A stretch of DNA of 64,000 bases, from the NCBI RefSeq assembly GCF_003946695.1, contig NZ_RHOX01000014.1:1-64000 (forward strand), in the 5' to 3' direction. Shown one piece after another: positions 27,712 to 36,823 of the stretch (positions are counted from its first letter, which is position 1; every line of letters begins with the position of its first letter). The position numbers were made by a program, and so were the translations under genes. The stretch is from Lapidilactobacillus bayanensis. Lineage in GTDB: Bacteria > Bacillota > Bacilli > Lactobacillales > Lactobacillaceae. The notes under the pieces are model-generated. The model was not told the DNA's origin, ran no database searches, and saw only the letters and a list, made by a program, of their open reading frames with translations.

Positions 27712-28406
27712 GCTATTGATTCCTTCAGTTTTCAGCTAAAATAGATCGCCGATTAGTGGCAAATACGAAGAGTTATGGCTATTGATTCCTTCAGTTTTCA
27801 GCTAAAATAGATCGATCTTATTTCCGAGAGTGCTTCTGCAAGTGCTATTGATTCCTTCAGTTTTCAGCTAAAATAGATCCATCATACACAATCGACAACG
27901 TAGTCAACGGCTATTGATTCCTTCAGTTTTCAGCTAAAATAGATCGCGTATATGTACAACGAGAGCAATAACAGCGCTATTGATTCCTTCAGTTTTCAGC
28001 TAAAATAGATCCGTTGCGACCACGTAGCGCCATGAAAGGAGGCTATTGATTCCTTCAGTTTTCAGCTAAAATAGATCCCTTACTCTCTTTCTTGTCGAAG
28101 TTTAAAGGCTATTGATTCCTTCAGTTTTCAGCTAAAATAGATCTTATAGAAAATTATTAACCTGTCATTAGTTGCTATTGATTCCTTCAGTTTTCAGCTA
28201 AAATAGATCGATTGAAATTTGCTAAGGCGTACTGTTCACGCTATTGATTCCTTCAGTTTTCAGCTAAAATAGATCGAATCAAACCACCGATCAACGATCA
28301 GCCACGCTATTGATTCCTTCAGTTTTCAGCTAAAATAGATTTCTCTAGTTTATGATAAAACTGATTGGCAGCTATTGATTCCTTCAGTTTTCGGCTAAAA
28401 TAGATC
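27712..28406 (+). CRISPR. CRISPR array 1 (11 repeats, 10 spacers)
   Basis: Repeats of 36 bp, starting GCTATTGATTCC and ending GCTAAAATAGATC, recur every 66 bp with 30-nt spacers; one spacer is 29. The last repeat has one change (TTTTCGGC for TTTTCAGC) and the tenth ends in T. The tracrRNA anti-repeat shows that crRNAs are read from the plus strand. A six-base remnant (ATTAAT, 27706-27711) of an earlier spacer lies before the first repeat. The repeat contains TTGATT and TAAAAT about 15 bp apart, so each may carry its own promoter as in other II-C arrays. Confidence 0.98.
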
Positions 28407-28414
28407 AGTGTATC

Positions 28415-28451
28415 AAAAGAGCCCGATATCACGCGGATACCAGGCTCTTTT
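28415..28451 (+). terminator. Terminator at the end of CRISPR array 1
   Basis: AAAAGAGCC pairs with GGCTCTTTT, an inner GATATC/GATACC adding to the stem. It follows the last repeat by 9 bp and precedes the convergent cas2 end. A diverged homologue lies after array 2. New spacers are probably added at this end. Confidence 0.75.
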
Positions 28452-28457
28452 GCTTGT

Positions 28458-28781
28458 CTAAAAAGTGGTCATCTGCCCACCGTCTAACTTTTCTTCATTA
28501 GGCAATGGATCACCTACTAACAGACGCATTTCGTCGAATTGTTTCTCGGTTATAACTAATAATCTTACTGACCCTTTTTCGGGCAAATTATCGTCTAGCC
28601 GCAGCTCGTATTTTTTAGACATATCATAGCCATTAACGATGCGATAATAAACCGAGTATTGCATCATTACGTAACCCTCACTCAATAAATACTGCCGGAA
28701 TTTTGCCGCTGCGCGACGATCTTTTGCTTTTACAACTGGTAAATCAAACATGACTAATAGGCGCATATACTTACTACTCAT
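28458..28781 (-). CDS. cas2: CRISPR-associated endonuclease Cas2
   Basis: A 107-residue Cas2 with the first-strand motif LLVMFDLPVVKAKDRRAAAKFRQYL and the aspartate at about residue 13. It forms the spacer-integration complex with Cas1. It overlaps cas1 by 8 bp, and its stop lies 7 bp from the array terminator. Confidence 0.95.
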   Translation of the reverse strand: MSSKYMRLLVMFDLPVVKAKDRRAAAKFRQYLLSEGYVMMQYSVYYRIVNGYDMSKKYELRLDDNLPEKGSVRLLVITEKQFDEMRLLVGDPLPNEEKLDGGQMTTF

Positions 28782-29676
28782 ACTCGTGCGCCACTAAGGG
28801 AATCAGTTCCGGCAACTTCAACCCTGCAGCAGAATTATTACGACAACAAGTCGTGTACGACGATACTACTTTATGAACAGCATTGCTCAACGAATGAAAT
28901 TCTCCATCAATTCTTACTTCTGTAAATAACAATTTAAATAATGCTTGCTTATTAATTGTCGTCAGGCCACCTTTTAAATCAGCTTGGTGTTCATAAACCC
29001 ATAAATCCACGCACGTCCGAAAGGGTTCAATCAAATCATCGGCTAAATTAAACGGATTTAACTCATTTTTATGAAAGACGCCTAATGCTGGCTCAAAACC
29101 ATAGGCACAAATATCACGCGCGATAATACCACGAATAATCGCATAACCATAATTCAATGCACCATTCAAAGAATCTTCATTACGCCGATTAAACTGATCA
29201 CCAAAAAGTCCCATAAAATAAAGCCGTGCTGCACACGATTCTTTAAACGTTTTATCCCCTTCAGTCACTTGAGTTGCTAAAAAATTAAGTTCAGCAATAT
29301 TTTTACAATGATTTAGCTCTAGAACTTTAGCTTGATTTTCAATTTTTTGTTTCATCAATTTTTGCCACAAGCGTGCTTTAGTTTTAGTCCGAACATGTAA
29401 CTGTGCTTCTAGCGCCTCTAATTTATGATAGTACTGCCCTAATGGTAAAACTACCGCACACGGTAAATGCTTCTGATCACACGTAAATACTGCCACTTGA
29501 TGCTCAGCAAGGAATGACAGAGTAGGCGCTGTTATTGTGCATTGTTTATGTTCAATCATAATACTGGAAATGTCTTCCACCGGAACCGTGTAACGCTCTT
29601 CTTGTTGAATTACTAACTGACTTCTTGAAATACTCAAACGCGCTGGATTCTGAATATATAGATTTCGAAATGCCAT
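28774..29676 (-). CDS. cas1: CRISPR-associated integrase Cas1
   Basis: A 300-residue type II Cas1. The catalytic region includes NGALNYGYAIIRGIIARDI (Glu-less Asn-rich helix common to the family), LGVFHKNELNPFNLADDLIEPFR (catalytic His and Asp/Glu) and downstream helices. It integrates new spacers with Cas2. It begins 11 bp after cas9. Confidence 0.95.
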   Translation of the reverse strand: MAFRNLYIQNPARLSISRSQLVIQQEERYTVPVEDISSIMIEHKQCTITAPTLSFLAEHQVAVFTCDQKHLPCAVVLPLGQYYHKLEALEAQLHVRTKTKARLWQKLMKQKIENQAKVLELNHCKNIAELNFLATQVTEGDKTFKESCAARLYFMGLFGDQFNRRNEDSLNGALNYGYAIIRGIIARDICAYGFEPALGVFHKNELNPFNLADDLIEPFRTCVDLWVYEHQADLKGGLTTINKQALFKLLFTEVRIDGEFHSLSNAVHKVVSSYTTCCRNNSAAGLKLPELIPLVAHEYE

Positions 29677-29687
29677 TATTACTCATC

Positions 29688-32600
29688 TCACTTAACGAAT
29701 AACTGCCGCTTTTTTTCATGAACTTTATGATAACGGCCAAAATAATCGACTTGATATTTTTCGAATTTTAATAACCCGGCGATACCGATACCTCTGGCCG
29801 TATAAGAACTATCGTGGGCACGTACCATAATACTAGCTGTTGAAATATCTCCTCCATCAAAATAACCATAAAAATTCTTAATTTTTCCGACTTCAGAATT
29901 GCTTTCTTTATTCGAGTATTTTGGTTTAATTCCGGTCTTAGATTCTATATGCACCATATCTCCTGGGTACAGCGAGAAACAAAACTGATCATTCTCAGTA
30001 ATTTGGTACCAATCTTTTGGTGATTTTCCTTGAAGTACCGCCTTATCTGGTAACACTCGTTCAACCGTATCCTTAATATAAATTGGCACAAATACGAACT
30101 TCTTCCCAGTATAAAAAACATCTATCCGCACCATTGCCCCATTATCAGCAGCCGCATTGTTCTTCAACCGCACTGGTAATGAAATCTTCTTGGCCACTCG
30201 AACCTTACGCACCAACTTCTTGGTCCCATGATCCATGTACTCTAAATAACCATCCGGAAAGGCCAACTCCCCAGAATTTTCGTGTGCCGTCAATTCTTTT
30301 CTGATTGCTGAATAAACAACCTTGTCACCATTATTACTATTTTCAGGATCGTAAACACCGTCCCCAGTAGCAATCTGGCCTTTTTTATTTATCTTCAGTT
30401 TAGCAATGCTAACTCGACTCAACACAATGCCTTTTTCATCAAATAATTTAGCACTACGAATTGTATCTAAATGTGCTGGCCCCGAAATTTTATGGTTAGC
30501 CAAACGCACAACAAAAACTGGCTTTAATTTAGCAATTTCAACTGGTGTGTAAGTATTCCAGCACTTGCTTTTCATCATTTCTGCAGGATTGTCGGAGATC
30601 CGCGCTAATAATTCATCACGAAATTCAGGCCACGGCAATGGAAAACCATTGAAGATTTTATTAAATAGATCAGCATCCATCCGTTGTGCTTCAGCCGCAT
30701 ACTCTGCGTCCCTGATCTCATCTTCATGCCACAAAGCCTGATTAGTTTTAACTTCTTGGTGCTGACTGTATTTAGTGACTTGTTGAATAAACTTTGGTGT
30801 GATCGCTGCTATGACAGTAGCATCAACCGCATGATGTAAATCACCATCTTCACGCACTTTAAGAAAACCCCAGCGACTCCGAATTTTCGAAGTGACTTCA
30901 CCATTTAGTGGCAAGACGCGCTGCTTTTTTTCTAATTCTGGATTAAAGTCAACTGCTTGACGAAAATAGTTATACAGAACACGGGTAATAAAGCGCGTAT
31001 CATTAATATTACGCTGCTTCCAATTTTTTTGTTCCTCATCACTCAACTTCTGCTTCAACAGTTTCTGCCGTTTGCGTGAATTGCGGATAATATTATCAGC
31101 GACATTGGTTAATGCATTCACCCGCGCCTCGTCATGGGCCAAATAAGCCATCGGAATTTGATTACCCTTTTCGCGATTACATTTGGCACTGGTCAACACT
31201 TTATTAGTATAGCTATCATCCCAACTAATACTGTAAGGAATAATATGGTCGACTTCATAACTCTCACTAAATGCCCGTTCAAACGGAATCTGAGCACCAG
31301 TATAGGGATCAACACCGTTCTGTTCTTTGTGTAATTTGTACCGGATAATATTCTGCCCATTAACTGGAATACTCAATTCAGTTAATTCGGCGGCAATTTT
31401 ATCGTTAGTTTGTCGATTTTGATCTTGCCGTTTTTGTGTTTTCCGCCGTTCATCGAAACTTCGACCTAATTCACGGGCCAACTCAATATTGATGCCATCC
31501 GGTTTGCCATAACGCCGAGTAATTTGTTTAACCACTTTGATCGTTTTGGATACTGCCCGTCGAACAACGAGATTAGTAATTTCTTCACGAATCGTATCTT
31601 CTGAAATTTTCTTTTTACGAAAATCATAACCGGCATTAGTGGTCGCTTCACTGTAAACCTGACTCATTTCAAGATAAGGAATAATATTTTGCATCGATTT
31701 GATCGATAAATGACCAAACTTAGCAAAATTAAGTGGTAAAAGCCGTTCAATTAGGTCAGCCGGTAAATTTAATTCATCGGCAAAATAGCGCTGCCGCCGT
31801 TTATCACTTGAGTATAACGTTAACGCCGTACCAATATAATCTAATAACTGACGATTTTGCCACATTTCCTCCGGCAGCGCGTTAACCAGATCATGGTAAG
31901 CCTTAAAATCAACAAAACGCGTTTTCTTTTCAACAGTTTCAATTTCCTTTTGGGTCTGCAAACTACCATAATTAACTAAGTTAAAGCGCGCATCATCAGG
32001 TAATTTTAGCAGTTTGCGTAATTCCCCAAAATCCGTTGGTTTATACGTTTTTGTCGGTTTTTCAGCCTTTGCAAATACCGCATCAATAATCGCTTGCCGG
32101 TCAAGACCACTTAGTGTATGCCAAGTATCGCCAGTTGTATTTTGGTAATTTAGACTAGTCATTTTCTGTAGCAAATTAAAATATTGAAAAGTATAAGTTG
32201 CCTTAGCCGCACGATCTTCGGTCGGTTCAAAAATATCTTTACCCACCATTTTTTTAATTTGATCACCTGCATAAGGACCAGCTCCAGGACCTTCATCAAA
32301 ATCACGCTGCGCCTGAAAAATACCAGCATGATCTCCATTGCCTAACAAATAAGCCGCATAAAATTCATCAGTCAACTGCTCGTTACCAAATTCACACTGT
32401 TTATCTAAAATTTGTTTAATTTCATCAACTAACATTTGCCGATTTGGTGTGCTTAAATAGCCATCGTTATAACCTTTGTTGCGCTTGTGCTCATTATATT
32501 TGGCATCCTTTAAATACAATTCACCCACTGTTCGATAACCTTTTTCAGCAATATCTTTTCTAATTTCCTCAATTGAGTTAAGCAGCTGACCCATTTGCTT

Positions 32601-33044
32601 TTTATCGGCTTCATTTTCTGGGTTTAATTCAGATTTACGATTAGACTTAAACCCACGATGACCAACAAAAAAGTACAAAACGCGGAATAATTCACTATTA
32701 GTTAACCGACGATCGAGGCCCGCTACCCGAAGTTCATAGACCGAATATTCGGTCTGTGGTGTTGCTAAGATTTGTTCAATCTCAGATTTAGACAATAAAC
32801 CGCTATGTATAAATAATTGCTGCGTCCGCTGCTTACGGAACTTGGTTCGCCGCGTACGGCGCCGCAATCCACGTTTTACCCGCCGCGGTTCTGCCAATGA
32901 CGCTCCCGTTTGTGGATCTTCGGCTCGTGGATAAATCACTGAATCCAGTGTTAAAATTTTATATGGTAATCCATTTTTATCAGTCTTCAAAACCGCATAA
33001 CCAGTTGACGCAATCCCCACATCTAAGCCTATTCGATAGCCCAT
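29688..33044 (-). CDS. cas9: Type II-C CRISPR nuclease Cas9
   Basis: An 1118-residue Cas9, of type II-C size; only cas1 and cas2 accompany it, no csn2 or cas4. RuvC-I is IGLDVGIASTGYAVL (Asp8); the arginine-rich bridge helix is about residues 54-75; RuvC-II is INIELARELGR (Glu about 521). HNH has YEVDHIIPYS (His about 600) and SAKCNREKGN (Asn about 623). RuvC-III is HHAVDATVIAA (His about 738, Asp about 741). All catalytic residues are present, so it should cut DNA. The PAM cannot be read from sequence. It resembles the Cas9 of L. coryniformis as I remember it. Confidence 0.97.
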   Translation of the reverse strand: MGYRIGLDVGIASTGYAVLKTDKNGLPYKILTLDSVIYPRAEDPQTGASLAEPRRVKRGLRRRTRRTKFRKQRTQQLFIHSGLLSKSEIEQILATPQTEYSVYELRVAGLDRRLTNSELFRVLYFFVGHRGFKSNRKSELNPENEADKKQMGQLLNSIEEIRKDIAEKGYRTVGELYLKDAKYNEHKRNKGYNDGYLSTPNRQMLVDEIKQILDKQCEFGNEQLTDEFYAAYLLGNGDHAGIFQAQRDFDEGPGAGPYAGDQIKKMVGKDIFEPTEDRAAKATYTFQYFNLLQKMTSLNYQNTTGDTWHTLSGLDRQAIIDAVFAKAEKPTKTYKPTDFGELRKLLKLPDDARFNLVNYGSLQTQKEIETVEKKTRFVDFKAYHDLVNALPEEMWQNRQLLDYIGTALTLYSSDKRRQRYFADELNLPADLIERLLPLNFAKFGHLSIKSMQNIIPYLEMSQVYSEATTNAGYDFRKKKISEDTIREEITNLVVRRAVSKTIKVVKQITRRYGKPDGINIELARELGRSFDERRKTQKRQDQNRQTNDKIAAELTELSIPVNGQNIIRYKLHKEQNGVDPYTGAQIPFERAFSESYEVDHIIPYSISWDDSYTNKVLTSAKCNREKGNQIPMAYLAHDEARVNALTNVADNIIRNSRKRQKLLKQKLSDEEQKNWKQRNINDTRFITRVLYNYFRQAVDFNPELEKKQRVLPLNGEVTSKIRSRWGFLKVREDGDLHHAVDATVIAAITPKFIQQVTKYSQHQEVKTNQALWHEDEIRDAEYAAEAQRMDADLFNKIFNGFPLPWPEFRDELLARISDNPAEMMKSKCWNTYTPVEIAKLKPVFVVRLANHKISGPAHLDTIRSAKLFDEKGIVLSRVSIAKLKINKKGQIATGDGVYDPENSNNGDKVVYSAIRKELTAHENSGELAFPDGYLEYMDHGTKKLVRKVRVAKKISLPVRLKNNAAADNGAMVRIDVFYTGKKFVFVPIYIKDTVERVLPDKAVLQGKSPKDWYQITENDQFCFSLYPGDMVHIESKTGIKPKYSNKESNSEVGKIKNFYGYFDGGDISTASIMVRAHDSSYTARGIGIAGLLKFEKYQVDYFGRYHKVHEKKRQLFVK

Positions 33045-33107
33045 AGTATCAACTCCATCTCTTTAATTTACTTCAGTTTAGCATAATGATGGCGGTTGCA
33101 AAAGATG

Positions 33108-33135
33108 ATTGTAAGATAAATTTTATTTATGGCAA
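33108..33135 (-). promoter_or_regulatory. cas9 promoter overlapping the first repeat of array 2
   Basis: TTGCCA (33135-33130) and TACAAT (33113-33108), 16 bp apart on the minus strand, about 60 bp before the cas9 start. The -35 lies inside the degenerate first repeat of array 2 (33120-33155). Confidence 0.65.
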
Positions 33136-35597
33136 ATTTTTGGCTAAAATAAATCAAGGTGCTATGCCGCGCAACATCCAATATTGCTATTGATTCCTTC
33201 AGTTTTCAGCTAAAATAGATCGAAGATTTGGGTACTGTCATGCAAGCGACAGCTATTGATTCCTTCAGTTTTCAGCTAAAATAAATCGCTCAAGAGACGA
33301 ATGTTGCAGTAACGGTAGCTATTGATTCCTTCAGTTTTCAGCTAAAATAGATCGCTTTTACCTAACCCCATATCAAGCAGTAGGCTATTGATTCCTTCAG
33401 TTTTCAGCTAAAATAGATCTTTAACATCTGTTAAAACTTCTTCAGTGATGCTATTGATTCCTTCAGTTTTCAGCTAAAATAGATCCAAACAACGTAAATT
33501 AAACCATATTACTGAGCTATTGATTCCTTCAGTTTTCAGCTAAAATAGATCTTAACTAACGCAATTAAACCAGTTTCATCCGCTATTGATTCCTTCAGTT
33601 TTCAGCTAAAATAGATCGAGCAGAAATGCATGAACTCAGCAACTCTGGCTATTGATTCCTTCAGTTTTCAGCTAAAATAGATCTAGATTACAGAAAAACA
33701 TTTGAAATTGAGAGCTATTGATTCCTTCAGTTTTCAGCTAAAATAGATCCTACTAAAGCCAAAGGAGTTAAGAACACCAGCTATTGATTCCTTCAGTTTT
33801 CAGCTAAAATAGATCTATTGATGAAGAAGTATAAAGAGGGAGACAGCTATTGATTCCTTCAGTTTTCAGCTAAAATAGATCTAGCTATGCAAGATCATTT
33901 GGGTATGGAATGCTATTGATTCCTTCAGTTTTCAGCTAAAATAGATCTTGTATGAATTTTTAGTGCTGATTTTAGGTGCTATTGATTCCTTCAGTTTTCA
34001 GCTAAAATAGATCATGTGAGAAATAACTATTCAATCGCAATCAGCTATTGATTCCTTCAGTTTTCAGCTAAAATAGATCTTGAACTCAAAGAATACACTG
34101 AGTACTTGAGCTATTGATTCCTTCAGTTTTCAGCTAAAATAGATCTATTCAACTTTAAGCATTGCGTTCGCAATTGCTATTGATTCCTTCAGTTTTCAGC
34201 TAAAATAGATCAACTTCTCTGCTAAGACCTGGGCAACAGGTGCTATTGATTCCTTCAGTTTTCAGCTAAAATAGATCGTATAGTTTTTGCCATTGTCGTG
34301 TTCCTTCGCTATTGATTCCTTCAGTTTTCAGCTAAAATAGATCAGCTGATTACGCTCATAGGTCGCTTGCGCTGCTATTGATTCCTTCAGTTTTCAGCTA
34401 AAATAGATCCAAACATATGTACACCGCCTTAAGTTGATTGCTATTGATTCCTTCAGTTTTCAGCTAAAATAGATCGATTTGGTTGTACCTGTTTGAAGCT
34501 TGGAAGCTATTGATTCCTTCAGTTTTCAGCTAAAATAGATCTATGTTGTCATGGGCGTGTTTGCAATTTGGGCTATTGATTCCTTCAGTTTTCAGCTAAA
34601 ATAGATCTATTAACAGTGAAATGCCACAGCAAGAACAGCTATTGATTCCTTCAGTTTTCAGCTAAAATAGATCTTGAAATTTCAACAACCATCGAGTGCT
34701 TGGGCTATTGATTCCTTCAGTTTTCAGCTAAAATAGATCTTATCTAAATTAGGATAGTCACGTAATATAGCTATTGATTCCTTCAGTTTTCAGCTAAAAT
34801 AGATCTTTAGGTTTAGCCAATTCAGCGTCACAGTAGCTATTGATTCCTTCAGTTTTCAGCTAAAATAGATCGTCTTAAGCTGATCATAGTCCTTGAATTG
34901 GGCTATTGATTCCTTCAGTTTTCAGCTAAAATAGATCTTTCGCATCACGATCAGACTTAACATCGCGGCTATTGATTCCTTCAGTTTTCAGCTAAAATAG
35001 ATCCATTCACGATCGGCAGTCGGTGGTCCGAATGCTATTGATTCCTTCAGTTTTCAGCTAAAATAGATCTTCAGTTTCTTGACAGCATCAAGTCCGCCTG
35101 CTATTGATTCCTTCAGTTTTCAGCTAAAATAGATCTGAAAATCAGTGGAAACGCAAAATATAGGTGCTATTGATTCCTTCAGTTTTCAGCTAAAATAGAT
35201 CAAATGCTGTTAGCGGCAAACATTACCGGTAGCTATTGATTCCTTCAGTTTTCAGCTAAAATAGATCAACGAGTATCAAAAGAGAAAGACTATCGGCGCT
35301 ATTGATTCCTTCAGTTTTCAGCTAAAATAGATCATGTACTCAATGTTCCTGTTCGACTTGTTGGCTATTGATTCCTTCAGTTTTCAGCTAAAATAGATCA
35401 GAGATACAAGGTTGGAAATGTTGACAGTGGCTATTGATTCCTTCAGTTTTCAGCTAAAATAGATCATTCAGCTATCCTAGCATTGAATGCCAACAGCTAT
35501 TGATTCCTTCAGTTTTCAGCTAAAATAGATCTGGACCACTAAGCACCATGGAACGCTCATTGCTATTGATTCCTTCAGTTTTCAGCTAAAATAGATC
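33120..35597 (+). CRISPR. CRISPR array 2 (37 repeats plus a degenerate one, 37 spacers)
   Basis: A decayed repeat at 33120-33155 keeps GGCTAAAATAAATC. From 33186 to 35597, repeats recur every 66 bp without exception: 37 repeats of 36 bp, 30-nt spacers. The second one ends AAATC instead of AGATC; the others look identical. The repeat is the same as in array 1, so one tracrRNA serves both. Direction of crRNA synthesis is rightward, away from cas9. Confidence 0.98.
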
Positions 35598-35606
35598 CAG
35601 TATACT

Positions 35607-35642
35607 AAAATAGCCTGATACCTCACGTATATCAAGCTATTT
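35607..35642 (+). terminator. Terminator at the end of CRISPR array 2
   Basis: AAATAGC pairs with GCTATTT with an inner GATAC/GTAT stem. Position and flanks correspond to the terminator after array 1, with paired-base changes that keep the stem. Confidence 0.65.
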
Positions 35643-35700
35643 CATTTGCCCTAAAAATGGACAACAGTTCAACTCATTTGGTAATTTCTTAGTGGTTACA
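35643..35700 (-). pseudogene. Possible 3' remnant of a second cas2
   Basis: On the minus strand ATTACCAAATGA, GTTGAAC and CCATTTTTAG align with ATTGCCTAATGA, GTTAGAC and CCACTTTTTAG at the end of cas2 and its flank (28458-28500), followed by the matching terminator. Only about 60 coding-side bases align. This suggests array 2 once abutted its own cas genes. Positions 35701-35843 show nothing else. Confidence 0.4.
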
Positions 35701-35843
35701 ATGTTGAAAAGTCAGTATCCATGCTTAACTAAATAACAATTACTCATAAACTACCTTGGTTAATTTCAGGGCAATTATACATTACTTCATTCTACCCATC
35801 TAAACAAATTATTAAATATGAGTTAAAATTCATATACAAATTA

Positions 35844-36704
35844 GGGTGTGTCTTCAAATTATCTAAGTAATAACAAAATTGCCGCTACGTGAATAAACGT
35901 ACGAAAAACATAAGCCGTCTTATCATATCTTGTCGCAACACGCCGAAAATGCTTTAAGCGATTAAAGAAACATTCAATTGAATGACGCTCCTTATAGACC
36001 CACCAATCAACTGTCCATGGTGCTAATGCCGATTCTCTTGGTGGAATCGTGTAGGTGCCACCTTGGTTAGTGATGTAATCACGAATAACCGTACTACCGT
36101 AGGCTTTATCGCCGACAACGTTGACTCCAGTTAGAGATACTTCCTTTAACAGGTCAAGTGCAACTGGGCTGTCATGGCAATTGCCCTCGGTTAGAATAAA
36201 AGTAATTGGATTTCCCAGTGAATAAACCAAAGCATGAATCTTAGTCGTATTGCCACCACGGCTACGGCCAATATGATTTTCTTCCTTTGCTGGACCACTT
36301 TGCTTAGCGCCAGCACTGTGTTGATGCGCATTGACTGCAGTTGAATCAATATGCAAGTATTCCATGTCGGCATCACTAGCAAGTACTCTAAAAACGCATT
36401 ATAAAACACCATCATGTGCCCAGCGAGTAAGTCTCGTATAGACAGTTTTCCATGAACCATACCGCTCGGGCAAGTGACGCCAAGGTGCGCCAGTTCGATT
36501 GATCCAAAGAATCGCATTTAGCATTTTCCGATTATCATGTCGGGCAGGGCGCCCTCTGGTGTAAGTCGGAAACAACGATTCGATTTTATCCCATTGTTCA
36601 TCGGTCAGTTCATAGCGGTGAATAATCATTGTCTTCAGCCCTTTTACTTCATCATATCAAGATTTGGGCTAAAGACGAATGTTTTTGATTTTGAAGACAC
36701 ACCC
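35844..36704 (-). mobile_element. IS5-family (IS427-like) insertion sequence
   Basis: An 861-bp element with inverted termini GGGTGTGTCTTCAAA and TTTGAAGACACACCC, flanked by TA on each side, a likely target duplication. It encodes a transposase interrupted by a stop codon. Confidence 0.85.
35859..36629 (-). pseudogene. IS5-family transposase, interrupted by an in-frame stop
   Basis: The N-terminal part (36629-36399) has YELTDEQWDKIESLFP and RTGAPWRHLPERYGSW. The C-terminal part (from about 36398) has the DDE core: IDSTAVNAHQHSAGAK, GDKAYGS and ERHSIECFFNRLKHFRRVATRY. Both are in the same frame, separated by TAA at 36399-36401. IS427-type elements often use two frames with programmed frameshifting, but here the two halves are in phase. 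A nonsense change or two small compensating shifts near GTTTTATAATGCGTTTTT are more likely, so it is probably inactive. Confidence 0.75.
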
Positions 36705-36782
36705 TAGTATAAGCGCTAATTTTTTCACCACTTTGTTGATCAAATCGTGTCACGGCAAAAACTTCGGTGTCAACATAACCTA

Positions 36783-36819
36783 AAATGGCGCCGGGATTTT
36801 AACATCCCAACGCCATTTC
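36783..36819 (-). terminator. Terminator of the purine permease gene
   Basis: AAATGGCG and GGGAT pair with ATCCC and CGCCATTT, just after the permease stop. Confidence 0.75.
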
Positions 36820-36823
36820 AATT

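Noticed and set aside
33095-33120. cas9 promoter as target of the mini-module guide
   Set aside because: Only about 10 of 14 bases match and the PAM-proximal base mismatches; the BREX promoter match is clearly better.
36191-36517. 108-codon frame in the IS5-type element
   Set aside because: It is out of frame with both transposase halves; only a few codons around the interrupted site could matter.
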